Source: Rhodothermus marinus (GTDB lineage: Bacteria > Bacteroidota > Rhodothermia > Rhodothermales > Rhodothermaceae). Taken from it: 64,000 bases of DNA. The notes beneath the pieces are model-generated. The model worked only from the letters and a program-made list of their open reading frames with translations. It had not been told where the DNA came from and did no database searches. Of this stretch, positions 1 to 7,850 are shown in pieces (within the stretch, counting starts at the first letter, position 1; each line of letters starts with the position of its first letter). The stretch covers positions 2,897,890 to 2,961,889 of the forward strand of contig NZ_AP019797.1 in NCBI RefSeq assembly GCF_009936275.1, read 5' to 3'. Made by a program: the position numbers and the translations under genes.

Positions 1-2
1 GT

Positions 3-1274
3 GACTTTCTGGTTCCCAGCCGCCTGCACCCGGGCAAGTTCTACGCGCTGCCCCAGTCGCCGCAGCTCTACAAACAGATTCTGATGGTGGCGGGGTTGGA
101 CCGCTACTTCCAGATCGTCAAGTGCTTCCGTGACGAGGATCTCCGCGCCGATCGCCAGCCGGAATTCACCCAGATCGATGTGGAGATGACCTTCCCCACC
201 GAGGAGCAGATTTTTGAACTCATCGAAGGGCTTATCCAGGCGATCTGGCGCGAGACACTGGGCGTCGAACTGCCGCGCCCCTTCCCGCGCATGTCCTACG
301 ACGAGGCGCTGCGGCGCTTCGGCTCCGACAAGCCGGACATGCGCTTCGGGCTCGAATTGCAGGAAATCGGCGAGGTCTTTCGCGGCTCCGGCTTCCGGGT
401 CTTCGAAAGCGTTCTGGAGCAGGGCGGCGAAATCGTGGCGCTGGTGGTGCCGGGCATGGGCGACCAGGGCCGGGGCTACATGGATCGCCTGGACAAAGAC
501 ATCGTGCGCAAGCAGATCGGCGCCGGCGGGCTGGTCTACTTCAAGCTACCTTCCGACGGCGGCCCGATCTATTCCTCGGTCAAGGAGCACGTGCTCCCGT
601 CGGAGTACGTCCAGCGTGCCGTGGCGAAGCTCGGCGCCCGGGCGGGCGACCTGGTGCTGCTGCTGGCCGGTCCCCGACCGCAGGTGTACCTGCAGGCCGG
701 TGCGTTGCGCCTGCACATGGCCCGCGAGCTGAATCTGGTCCCGCCGGCCGGCCAGGCGCCCTGGCACTTTCTATGGGTCACCGACTTTCCGCTGCTGGAA
801 TGGGACGAGGAGGCCGGGCGCTACTTCGCCATGCACCATCCGTTCACCTCGCCGCACCCGGACGATCTGGACCTGCTGGAAACCGAGCCGGGCCGCGTGC
901 GCGCCCGCGCCTACGACCTGGTGCTGAACGGCAACGAGATCGGCGGCGGCTCGATCCGTATCCACCGGCAGGACATCCAGCGCCGGATGTTTCGTGTGCT
1001 GGGCATCGACGCGGAAGAAGCCGAGCGGCGCTTCGGTTTCCTGCTGACCGCCTTTCGCTACGGGGCCCCGCCACACGGCGGCATCGCGCTGGGCCTGGAT
1101 CGCATCGTGATGCTGCTGGCCGGTGCCGGCTCGCTCCGCGACGTCATCGCCTTCCCGAAAACGCAGCGCGGGCAGGAACTGATGTCGAACGCGCCCGACG
1201 AGGTCTCGCCCGAACAGCTCGAAGAGCTGCACATTCGCGTGGTGCTGCCGGAGACGGAAGCCTCAGGCTCCTGA
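3..1274 (+). CDS. aspS: Aspartate-tRNA ligase, 5'-truncated by window edge
   Basis: This class II aminoacyl-tRNA synthetase charges tRNA-Asp in the cytoplasm. The reading frame is already open at the window edge (first residues DFLVPSRLHPGKFYALPQSP), so the N-terminal anticodon-binding domain and part of the catalytic core lie outside. Visible are class II motif 2 (FRDEDLRADR followed by QPEFTQIDVEM), the bacterial GAD insertion in the middle, and motif 3 near the end (GGIALGLDRIVMLLAG). About 423 residues are present of the usual ~590. The gene ends one base before a convergently transcribed lipoprotein gene. The family call is secure; whether the enzyme is discriminating or non-discriminating cannot be judged here. 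Confidence 0.97.
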   Translation, partial: DFLVPSRLHPGKFYALPQSPQLYKQILMVAGLDRYFQIVKCFRDEDLRADRQPEFTQIDVEMTFPTEEQIFELIEGLIQAIWRETLGVELPRPFPRMSYDEALRRFGSDKPDMRFGLELQEIGEVFRGSGFRVFESVLEQGGEIVALVVPGMGDQGRGYMDRLDKDIVRKQIGAGGLVYFKLPSDGGPIYSSVKEHVLPSEYVQRAVAKLGARAGDLVLLLAGPRPQVYLQAGALRLHMARELNLVPPAGQAPWHFLWVTDFPLLEWDEEAGRYFAMHHPFTSPHPDDLDLLETEPGRVRARAYDLVLNGNEIGGGSIRIHRQDIQRRMFRVLGIDAEEAERRFGFLLTAFRYGAPPHGGIALGLDRIVMLLAGAGSLRDVIAFPKTQRGQELMSNAPDEVSPEQLEELHIRVVLPETEASGS

Positions 1275-1275
1275 A

Positions 1276-1803
1276 TCAGGAGCCCTGCAACGCCGCCTCC
1301 AGGCGAGCCACCAGCGCCCGGAGCGCGGCCCGCTCCGTGTAGCCCAGTCGAAAAGAAAGCCCTCCCACGCTGCCCGTCACCTGCTGCGCTTCGGCCAGCT
1401 GTCGCAGCACCTGCGGATTGGTCTGCACCTGCACAAGCAGACCTCGTACGGGTGTGCTTTCCGGAGCGTAGCGGGGATCCTGCGCGCTTTCCCAGCGCCA
1501 GCTGGCCCCATCGGCATTCAGCACCAGATCCCGCCGTTCCAGGTAAACCGGCACCGCATCGGAGCCCGTAACCAGCCGGAGCTCCACCGTAGCCATCTCA
1601 CAGTCACCGCCCGGGCAGCGCACCTGCGCCACCAGATAAACGGGCGTCCCGCTACCATATCCCCCGGTCCCCAGGCGGAGTCCGGTATCGATCCGGCGCG
1701 TTTCGAAATAGGCGGCCTCGTCGGTCTGCCACTCGCGGACGGGCCCCGTCGAAGCGCAGCCGACCAGTAAAAGCACCCAGAGCCAGCGCAAACGTCCGTG
1801 CAT
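1276..1803 (-). CDS. Putative lipoprotein of unknown function
   Basis: This encodes a 175-residue protein with a short basic N-terminus, a hydrophobic stretch and a lipobox (LLLVGC, lipidated Cys at about residue 16), so it is probably a membrane-anchored lipoprotein. The mature part begins STGPVREWQTDEAAYFETRR and is a soluble domain with alternating beta-like hydrophobic segments. I do not recognise the family. It is convergent with aspS, with a one-base gap, and divergent from the pyrophosphatase-like gene, with about 60 bp between the two starts that must hold both promoters. Confidence 0.75.
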   Translation of the reverse strand: MHGRLRWLWVLLLVGCASTGPVREWQTDEAAYFETRRIDTGLRLGTGGYGSGTPVYLVAQVRCPGGDCEMATVELRLVTGSDAVPVYLERRDLVLNADGASWRWESAQDPRYAPESTPVRGLLVQVQTNPQVLRQLAEAQQVTGSVGGLSFRLGYTERAALRALVARLEAALQGS

Positions 1804-1863
1804 GTTCGTGAAGTGTTCTGATACCGATTGCTCGTAAAATCCGACAACCTTTAGCTTTTTGCA

Positions 1864-2301
1864 ATGGCAAAAAGCTTCACCGGCATGCTACCGACCGCCT
1901 ACAGCCCCGCGTTTCTGGAACTGTTCGCTCGCAGTTTGCACTGGGAGGCCTGGGAGCAGTTGATCCGGCAGAACGGCTGGACCATCGACCGCCCCTATCG
2001 CAGCCGACACCCGCTTTTTCCGGAAATCATCTACCCGATCGACTACGGCTACATCAACGGCACGCGCAGCAGCGACGGCGAACCGGTCGATCTGTTCGTG
2101 GGACGCGGCCACCGTGGCCTGGTGGGCGCCATTCTGACGATCGACCGACGCCGGAGCAAACGCGAGGTCAAATTCCTCTACAACTGCACGGCCGAAGAGG
2201 TCTACCTGGTCAACGGGTTCATCAACTTCGACCGGCGGCTGCTGGAGGGCTTTCTGGTCCTTCGCTATCCCATGTCGTCGCTGTGGAGCGACTCGGGATG
2301 A
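1864..2301 (+). CDS. Inorganic pyrophosphatase-fold protein, incomplete active site
   Basis: This 145-residue protein resembles soluble family I inorganic pyrophosphatases over residues about 55-80 (YPIDYGYINGT, then DGEPVDLFVG), which in E. coli PPase carries the substrate tyrosines and the first metal-binding Asp cluster. The middle Asp of the DxDPxD signature is Glu here. The later Asp/Lys cluster (D97, D102 and K104 in E. coli) has no counterpart: the matching stretch reads REVKFLYNCTAEEVYLVN. It is also shorter than a typical ~175-residue PPase. It may be a reduced or repurposed member rather than the housekeeping enzyme. Its 3' end overlaps the convergent speE gene by 37 bp. Confidence 0.7.
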   Translation: MAKSFTGMLPTAYSPAFLELFARSLHWEAWEQLIRQNGWTIDRPYRSRHPLFPEIIYPIDYGYINGTRSSDGEPVDLFVGRGHRGLVGAILTIDRRRSKREVKFLYNCTAEEVYLVNGFINFDRRLLEGFLVLRYPMSSLWSDSG

Positions 2302-3188
2302 GCCGAGGGCGCTTCGGTAAAAAGTCGCCGCACGAAGCTCGGCAGGGCAAAGGCGGCCCGGTGCAACTCCACGTTGTAGTAGCGCAGCCGATCGGCAAAC
2401 GGCGCCAGCCGGCGCGCCGCCTGCTCCGAATCGAAATCCTCCACCGGATGCAGCCGCTTGCTGGCCAGCGTGAACGACCAGAGACCCATCGGATAGGTGG
2501 GGATGTGCGCCAGATACATGTGCACCCGCGGGAAAATCCGCCCGAGCATGGCGTGCGCCGCCTGAATGGACGCCTGGAACGTGTGGTCGAAGGGCGACTC
2601 GCTCTGGGTGACCAGCACGCCTTCGTCGGTCAGGATGCGGGCGCAGTCCCGGTAGAACGACTCGCCGAACAGCCCCTCGGCAAAGTCCACCGGATCGGTC
2701 GAATCGACAATGACCAGATCGTAGGTGGCCGGGGCCGCTTCCCGCACGAAGGCCACGCCATCGGCCACGTGCAGACGGGCCCGTGGATCGTCGAAGGCGA
2801 TGCTGAGTTCCGGGAAGCAGGTGCGGGCTGCTTCGATCACCACCTCGTCGATCTCGACCAGGTCCACCTGCTCGATTTCCGAATAGCGCAGCACCTCGCG
2901 GAGCGTCCCGCCATCTCCACCGCCAACGATCAGCACGCGACGCGGCCGCGGCAGCAGACACAGCGCCGGATGGCTGATCATTTCGTGATAGACGAACTCG
3001 TCGCGCTCGGTAAGCATTACCAGGCCGTCGAGCGTCAGCATCCGGCCAAAGGCATCGGTCTGCAGCACCTGCACATGCTGATAGGCACTCTGCCGATTGA
3101 ACAGAATGCGCTCCACACCGAAGGTCAGTCCGGTGCGTGCCTGCCAGAATTCGGTATACTGGAGCTGATGTTGCTTAGGCGATGCCAT
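2265..3188 (-). CDS. speE: Spermidine synthase (polyamine aminopropyltransferase)
   Basis: This 307-residue enzyme transfers an aminopropyl group from decarboxylated S-adenosylmethionine to putrescine or a related amine. The Rossmann nucleotide motif VLIVGGGDGGTLREV, the acidic VDLVEIDEVV strand and the catalytic-loop segment VDSTDPVDFAEGLF are all present, and the length is normal. It lies about 95 bp downstream of speH on the same strand, so the donor-making and donor-using steps are probably co-transcribed. Thermophiles often make long or branched polyamines, so the true acceptor may not be putrescine (inference). Confidence 0.95.
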   Translation of the reverse strand: MASPKQHQLQYTEFWQARTGLTFGVERILFNRQSAYQHVQVLQTDAFGRMLTLDGLVMLTERDEFVYHEMISHPALCLLPRPRRVLIVGGGDGGTLREVLRYSEIEQVDLVEIDEVVIEAARTCFPELSIAFDDPRARLHVADGVAFVREAAPATYDLVIVDSTDPVDFAEGLFGESFYRDCARILTDEGVLVTQSESPFDHTFQASIQAAHAMLGRIFPRVHMYLAHIPTYPMGLWSFTLASKRLHPVEDFDSEQAARRLAPFADRLRYYNVELHRAAFALPSFVRRLFTEAPSAHPESLHSDDMG

Positions 3189-3283
3189 GACGGTTCTCCG
3201 CTTAAAGAAAAAGCGGCATGATGCGCCTCTCGCGAAGAGGTCACACCACGCCGCTGGTCCATCCTGTGGAAGGCTGAGCTACT

Positions 3284-3676
3284 TCAGACGGCAGCTTCTT
3301 CGAGCACGGGCTTGTGGGGCACGCGCTCCGGAAAGAGCCCCCGCTTGAGTTCCATGCTCGAAACGTTCCGTGCCCTGAACCGCTCCTCCAGGTACTTCTG
3401 GATGACCCAGGGATCGATGGTCTCGCCGCATGTAAAGATGTCGACGGCTGCATAGCCGTGCTCCGGCCAGGTATGGATGGCTACATGCGACTCAGCAATG
3501 ACCACGACGCCACTGACGCCGTGGGGACTGAAGGAGTGAAACGTGTCGGTGATGACGGTGGCACGGGACCGACGAGCGCCCTCGATTAAGATCTCCCGGA
3601 TCAGGGCCTCGTTGTTGAGCACCTCTCGGTCGCAGTCGTAGAACTCGACCAAGATCTGCCTTCCGAGTGCTTGCAT
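3284..3676 (-). CDS. speH: S-adenosylmethionine decarboxylase proenzyme (prokaryotic class 1B)
   Basis: This makes decarboxylated S-adenosylmethionine for spermidine synthesis. At 130 residues it matches the short prokaryotic proenzymes. The self-cleavage site that creates the pyruvoyl cofactor is the Ser in ESHVAIHTWPEHGYAAVD (about residues 62-79), and the catalytic Cys lies in FTCGETIDPW. The ATG is well supported: a strong Shine-Dalgarno sequence (AAGGAGGG on the coding strand, 3683-3690) sits 6 bases upstream. speE follows on the same strand. The leader contains nested inverted repeats (3703-3775) that may regulate it. Confidence 0.95.
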   Translation of the reverse strand: MQALGRQILVEFYDCDREVLNNEALIREILIEGARRSRATVITDTFHSFSPHGVSGVVVIAESHVAIHTWPEHGYAAVDIFTCGETIDPWVIQKYLEERFRARNVSSMELKRGLFPERVPHKPVLEEAAV

Positions 3677-3702
3677 CGGCTACCCTCCTTTTGGTTTGCA
3701 CC

Positions 3703-3775
3703 CCCCGTCTGCCACAAACGGGGAAACATTGTATGGTGAACAATCAATGCCTCCACATGGAGGCACCCCATACAA
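3703..3775 (-). promoter_or_regulatory. Structured 5' leader of speH (nested inverted repeats)
   Basis: Upstream of speH on the coding strand there is an outer 8-bp stem (TTGTATGG with CCATACAA, 3729-3736 and 3768-3775) enclosing a perfect 7-bp stem (TGCCTCC with GGAGGCA, 3748-3754 and 3759-3765). A separate CCCCGT/ACGGGG hairpin (3703-3708 and 3718-3723) follows just before the Shine-Dalgarno sequence. This could be a cis-regulatory RNA or a protein operator. I could not match it to a named SAM riboswitch class. Confidence 0.4.
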
Positions 3776-3780
3776 CCGCA

Positions 3781-4227
3781 GTCCTGGTGAGCGAAGGGTA
3801 GGAGGACGCCGGAAGACGCTCGGCCACGCTACAGACGCGTCCTCTTTAGCTTACGAACTCACCAGCCGCTAGCGCATCACGAGCGCATCCCGCTGCTGCA
3901 GGACGCCTCGTGAAAAAACGCATTCAAAGAACGCGGGCGTTGCGGTTCAGGATCGCACCTGGTGGCAGCAGGCCCTTTCCTGAAGGAGGAACAACAAAAA
4001 TTACGCAGCAGAACGATCTTTGTAAAACCCGGTTTTCCCCGACCTTATTTTTTCACAAACCGCCCCTCGCACCGGGGGGCTGATGAACGAGTCCACTCCA
4101 CCGGGGTTCCATTACCGGCCGTGCAGGCGTTTGCCCAGCCCCCCATTTAACATTTTTTAACACACCATCCCGAGCCGGCCCGTGGAACCCGTCTGGATAC
4201 CGGGCGTTGGCCGTTTCAAACTGAACA
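3781..4227. other. Non-coding stretch with no recognised gene
   Basis: This interval lies between the speH leader and the promoter-like element at 4228. The short open frames here lack a convincing start context or conserved motifs. I see no tRNA, transposon end or named riboswitch. It probably contains the speH promoter on the minus strand, but no element stands out. Confidence 0.5.
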
Positions 4228-4258
4228 TTGACGAGCCGACGTTCGGTTCTTATCTTTA
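4228..4258 (+). promoter_or_regulatory. Bacteroidota-type sigma-A promoter candidate
   Basis: TTG at 4228-4230 is followed 20 bases later by TATCTTTA (4251-4258). This resembles the Bacteroidota -33 TTG / -7 TAnnTTTG consensus. Transcription would start near 4265, just before the hairpin-rich element and about 345 bases before the sulfite reductase start codon. Confidence 0.4.
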
Positions 4259-4264
4259 GCGCGT

Positions 4265-4435
4265 TCGGTTCAAACGAGCACTTGCCATGACGCATCGGCC
4301 AACCACACGGCACCAGGCATTGCGGCGCTGCTGGCCTTTCCGGACCGCAGCCATGCTGCAGGTGGCTGGTCGATGTTGCTGTATGGGCTGATCGCCTCTC
4401 GCTCTGCCCCGGTCTGAAGGCTTCTTCCCCCTTTT
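4265..4435 (+). ncRNA. Candidate structured RNA or leader of the sulfur operon
   Basis: The segment folds by eye into a long rod. CATCGGCCA (4293-4301) pairs with TGGTCGATG (4367-4375) through one G-U pair. Inside it CACC (4311-4314) pairs with GGTG (4361-4364), GCAT (4317-4320) with ATGC (4353-4356), and TGCGG (4321-4325) with CCGCA (4345-4349). Weaker outer pairs are GAGC/GCTC (4276-4279, 4401-4404). A pyrimidine-rich tract ending in five T residues occurs at 4424-4435. The promoter-like element at 4228-4258 is correctly placed. Size and rod shape recall 6S RNA, but I cannot assign a family. It may equally be a cis-acting leader for the sulfite reductase gene. Confidence 0.35.
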
Positions 4436-4608
4436 TCACCACCTGCGGGAGTATTCTATCTCCCTGTACCTGTATCCGCTGACGTAAAGCGGAAACGTCG
4501 AGCCTTCCGGATCGGTGGCCTTGCGCAGGTTACGCTTCCTCGGTGCATTCCGGCGGCATAGCCGTTCGTGTGCATTTTCCCCACGGTTCACCAAAGCCCT
4601 GTAGCCTT

Positions 4609-6540
4609 ATGTCGGAGACGAAAACCTTTGTCCGTTACGGGCGGCGCGCCCAGGAACTCAACTGGGAGCTGGTACTCAAGCGCAACAGCATCGAACGCCT
4701 CAAGCAGGAGCGTCCCCCGCTGCGCGTCGTCGAGGAGCTCCCGGAGCTGATCGAACGCGGCTACGAAGCCATCCCCGAAGAAGACATCGTGCGCCTCTAC
4801 TGGTACGGCATCGCGCACGACAAGCCCAAGGTAGGCACCTTCATGGTGCGCATCAAGGTGCCCGGTGGTCTGCTGCGTCCGGACCAGCTCCGGGCCATCG
4901 GAGAGATCGCCGGACGCTACGGCCGCGACTACGGCGAGCTGACCACGCGCCAGGGCATCCAGCTCCACTGGGTGGCCATGGACAAACTGCCCGAGGTGCT
5001 GGAAGCCATCGGCCGGGCCGGACTGACCACTGTGGGTGCCGAGGGCGACACGGTGCGCAACATCACCAGCTGCCCGGTCAACGGCATCAACCCGGACGAG
5101 TTGTTCGACGTCCGGCCCGTCATCGAAGAAGCCGCCCGCTTCTTCTGGGGCAACCCGGACTACTCCAACCTGCCCCGCAAGCACAAATTCACGATCAGCA
5201 GCTGCCCCCACCAGTGCAACGCCCCGGAAATCCATGACATCGCGCTGATCGGCGTGATCAAAGACGGGCGGCCGGGCTTCGCCGTCAAGGTGGGCGGCGG
5301 CCTGTCGGCCACGCCGCGCCTGGCGCGTGACCTGGGCGTGTTCGTGCCCGTGAACGAGGCGGTCGAGGTGCTGGCCGCCATCACGGACGTCTGGCAGGAC
5401 AACCTGCGCTACCGCCTGAGCCGGGCCAAGTCGCGCATCAAGTTTCTGGTGGACGACTACGGCCCGGAAGGCGTGCGCGAGATGGTCGAGGAGCGCCTCG
5501 GCCGCAAACTGGAAGACTTCCGCGCGCCCGATCCCGTGCCCGGCGGCAACCATCTGGGCATCCATCGCCAGAAGCAGGAAGGCTTCTACTACGCGGGTTT
5601 CCCGGTGCCTTCGGGACGGGTGACCGGCACGCAACTGCGCCAGATCGCCGACATCCTGGAAGACGTTGGCGGCGACATCCGCTTCACGCGCGAGCAGAAC
5701 TTCATCCTGGGTAACATTCCGGAAGATCGACTCGCCCGGGTGCTCGACCAGATGCGGGCCGTGGGCTTCCCCATCGAGCGCCATCGGCTCTACGGCACCT
5801 CGACGGCCTGCACCAGCCACCAGTTCTGCAACTACTCCGTCGCCGAAACCAAGGAAAAGCTCGACGAAATCATCGCCGAGCTGGAAGCCCACTTCGGCGA
5901 CGAAGTGCAGGACCTGACGATCTACATGGACGGCTGCCCGCACGCCTGCGCCCATCACTGGGTGGGCGACATCGGGCTGCAGGGCACGCGCACGGCCGGC
6001 CCCAACGGCACGAAGATCGAAGCCTACGACGTGACGCTGCGGGGCGGACTGGGCGTGCACGCCGCCATCGGTCGCCCCATCCTTCGACGCATTCCCTCCG
6101 AGGAGATCAGCCAGGCCATCGTCCGGCTGGTGGGTGCCTGGCTGCAGGAGCGCCGCCGCCTGGGCGACCACTACACGTTCCAGGCCTTCTGCGAAGCCCA
6201 CACGAACGAGGAGCTGCAGGCCATCGCCCTGGGCGAAGTGACGGCCGAGGAAGTGGAGGCGGCCGACGTGGCGCTCATCCGCATCCCCGGTCCCCTGCTG
6301 GAGCTGACCGACGGCAGCGACGTCATCGAAGTGCGCGCCCCCACCGTGCGCGTCGCGCTCGAGCAGGCCGGCCGTCGCTATCCCCGACTGAAGGAGACCG
6401 TGCTCACGCCCGACGGCCAGGTCAACGAAGCCTTCAACCTCTACGTGAACGAAGAGGACATTCAGGGCCTCCAGGGGCTCGACACCCCGCTCAAGCCGGG
6501 CGACGAGCTGCTCATTCTCATGGCAATGTCCGGTGGTTAA
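4609..6540 (+). CDS. Siroheme sulfite reductase fused to a MoaD/SAMP-like sulfur carrier
   Basis: This 643-residue protein has two parts. Residues 1 to about 550 form a ferredoxin-type nitrite/sulfite reductase with the siroheme/[4Fe-4S] cysteines in TACTSHQFCNYS (CX5C) and MDGCPHACAHH (CX3C). Residues about 560-643 form a beta-grasp domain like archaeal MoaD/SAMP1, with VNEEDIQGLQGLDTPLKPGDE and a C-terminal MSGG. An exposed Gly-Gly tail is what E1-like enzymes adenylate before thiocarboxylation. The APS reductase gene lies 30 bp downstream, which favours sulfite rather than nitrite as substrate. I chose the ATG at 4609 (MSETKTFVRYG), where the reductase homology begins; an in-frame ATG at 4543 would add 22 unlikely residues. 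The fusion suggests nascent sulfide is loaded on a tethered carrier (inference). Confidence 0.9.
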   Translation: MSETKTFVRYGRRAQELNWELVLKRNSIERLKQERPPLRVVEELPELIERGYEAIPEEDIVRLYWYGIAHDKPKVGTFMVRIKVPGGLLRPDQLRAIGEIAGRYGRDYGELTTRQGIQLHWVAMDKLPEVLEAIGRAGLTTVGAEGDTVRNITSCPVNGINPDELFDVRPVIEEAARFFWGNPDYSNLPRKHKFTISSCPHQCNAPEIHDIALIGVIKDGRPGFAVKVGGGLSATPRLARDLGVFVPVNEAVEVLAAITDVWQDNLRYRLSRAKSRIKFLVDDYGPEGVREMVEERLGRKLEDFRAPDPVPGGNHLGIHRQKQEGFYYAGFPVPSGRVTGTQLRQIADILEDVGGDIRFTREQNFILGNIPEDRLARVLDQMRAVGFPIERHRLYGTSTACTSHQFCNYSVAETKEKLDEIIAELEAHFGDEVQDLTIYMDGCPHACAHHWVGDIGLQGTRTAGPNGTKIEAYDVTLRGGLGVHAAIGRPILRRIPSEEISQAIVRLVGAWLQERRRLGDHYTFQAFCEAHTNEELQAIALGEVTAEEVEAADVALIRIPGPLLELTDGSDVIEVRAPTVRVALEQAGRRYPRLKETVLTPDGQVNEAFNLYVNEEDIQGLQGLDTPLKPGDELLILMAMSGG

Positions 6541-6570
6541 GGAAGTCGTAGACCAAACCCGAACGAGACC

Positions 6571-7377
6571 ATGGCACGCCAGCCACTGTTTGACGACCTG
6601 GAAATCGGCGAAATCGCGCTCCAGCTCGACGATCAGGAGCCGGAGGACGTGATCGCCTGGGCGCTGGAGACCTTCGACGAAGATCGCATTGCCATTGTCA
6701 CGGCGCTCCAGGCCGACGGCATGGTGATCCTGGACATGGCCTACCGGATGAAGCCGAACATCCGGGTGATGACGGTCGATACGGGCCGTCTGCCCCAGGC
6801 CACCTACGACTTCTACGAGCAGGTGCGCGAGCGCTATCCGGAGGCGCGCTTCGAGGTGCTCTTCCCGGACTACCGGGAGGTGGAAGAAATGGTGCGCCGC
6901 CACGGCATCAACCTTTTTTACCAGTCGGTCCCGATGCGCCTGCTCTGCTGCCACGTGCGCAAGGTGCGGCCGCTCATCCGGGCGCTCAACCAGCTCGACG
7001 CCTGGTTCACAGGGCTGCGCCGCGACCAGTGGGCCTCGCGGGCGGCCATCCGCAAGGTGGAAATCGACCACGACCACGACGGCGTGATCAAGATCAATCC
7101 GCTGGCCGACTGGACCAAGGAGGACGTTTGGGCCTACATCGAAGAATTCGACGTGCCCACGCATCCGCTCTACGCCGAGGGCTACACGAGCATCGGCTGC
7201 GCGCCCTGCACCCGACCCATCCAGCCCGGCGAAGACGACCGGGCCGGCCGCTGGTGGTGGGAGACGAACGCGCCCAAGGAGTGCGGCATCCACTGCCCCA
7301 TCGAAACCGGAGGTTTCGAGCACGAAATGGAGGCCATCGTCGGCCACGGACACCACGAAAACGGCCACGCCCACTGA
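6571..7377 (+). CDS. cysH: Adenylyl-sulfate (APS) reductase, thioredoxin-dependent
   Basis: This 268-residue enzyme of assimilatory sulfate reduction reduces adenylyl sulfate to sulfite. The paired cysteines in LLCCHVRKVRPL together with IGCAPCTRP form the CC-X~80-CXXC ligand set of a [4Fe-4S] cluster, which marks the APS-using type rather than PAPS reductases. The C-terminal ECGIHC carries the catalytic Cys that forms the sulfonate intermediate. The start follows the sulfite reductase stop by 30 bp, so the sulfite made here would pass to the neighbouring enzyme. No ATP sulfurylase gene is in the window. Confidence 0.94.
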   Translation: MARQPLFDDLEIGEIALQLDDQEPEDVIAWALETFDEDRIAIVTALQADGMVILDMAYRMKPNIRVMTVDTGRLPQATYDFYEQVRERYPEARFEVLFPDYREVEEMVRRHGINLFYQSVPMRLLCCHVRKVRPLIRALNQLDAWFTGLRRDQWASRAAIRKVEIDHDHDGVIKINPLADWTKEDVWAYIEEFDVPTHPLYAEGYTSIGCAPCTRPIQPGEDDRAGRWWWETNAPKECGIHCPIETGGFEHEMEAIVGHGHHENGHAH

Positions 7378-7392
7378 ACCTGTGACGCTAAC

Positions 7393-7848
7393 ATGCCGCT
7401 GACCATTCCCGAAGCAGCCCGGGAGCCGCTGGTACAGGAACTGGAAAATTTTGCTGCCTCGATGCCGGACCCGAGGGCCCGTGACCTGTACCGGCGGCTC
7501 CTGGAAGCTGTCGCCACCGGGGAGGTGGACGAAACGCTGGACGAACCGCTGGGGCGCTTCCTGGAGGTGGCGCTGCAGACCGGCCGCATCCGACAGCAGC
7601 ACGGCCCGCACGAAGAAAAGGCGCTGCGGGCACTCTATCACCAGACGCAACGCGGCCGTCAGATTCTGGAGGCCATCCAGCAGGCCAACGAGGCGCTGCG
7701 GGCACTGCAGGGCCACACGCTGCGCGAGCTGACGTTCACTCCCCACAATCCCGGCACCTATCGGCTGACGCTCGGCACCGACCAGGTGCGCCTGACGCTG
7801 GAGATCAACGCACAGGGCGTCTGGGTCGACAATCTTGTCGTCGGATAA
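7393..7848 (+). CDS. Conserved hypothetical protein in the sulfur operon
   Basis: This 151-residue soluble protein sits 15 bp after cysH and 2 bp before the TrpD2-like gene, so it is probably translated from the same transcript. Residues 1-110 are predicted to be strongly helical and rich in Glu, Arg and Leu. The last 40 residues alternate like beta strands (YRLTLGTDQVRLTLEINAQG). No catalytic motif, cysteine or signal peptide is visible and I do not recognise the family. A role in sulfur assimilation is only suggested by position. Confidence 0.75.
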   Translation: MPLTIPEAAREPLVQELENFAASMPDPRARDLYRRLLEAVATGEVDETLDEPLGRFLEVALQTGRIRQQHGPHEEKALRALYHQTQRGRQILEAIQQANEALRALQGHTLRELTFTPHNPGTYRLTLGTDQVRLTLEINAQGVWVDNLVVG

Positions 7849-7850
7849 CC

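Noticed and set aside
1888-2961. Long minus-strand frame across the pyrophosphatase-like gene and speE
   Set aside because: Low-complexity Arg/Gly/Ala-rich translation; overlaps clear genes in other frames.
3962-4150. Small plus-strand open frame in the speH-sir spacer
   Set aside because: No ribosome-binding site near the ATG, no recognisable motif and odd composition; not supported as a gene.
4457-4608. SAM-I, SAM-II or cobalamin riboswitch in the sulfite reductase leader
   Set aside because: The conserved core sequences of these classes are not visible; only a non-specific hairpin-rich region was found.
4588-7746. Very long open frame on the minus strand across the sulfur operon
   Set aside because: It is antisense to the well-supported sulfite reductase and cysH genes, with a composition expected of a high-GC shadow frame and no recognisable domain.
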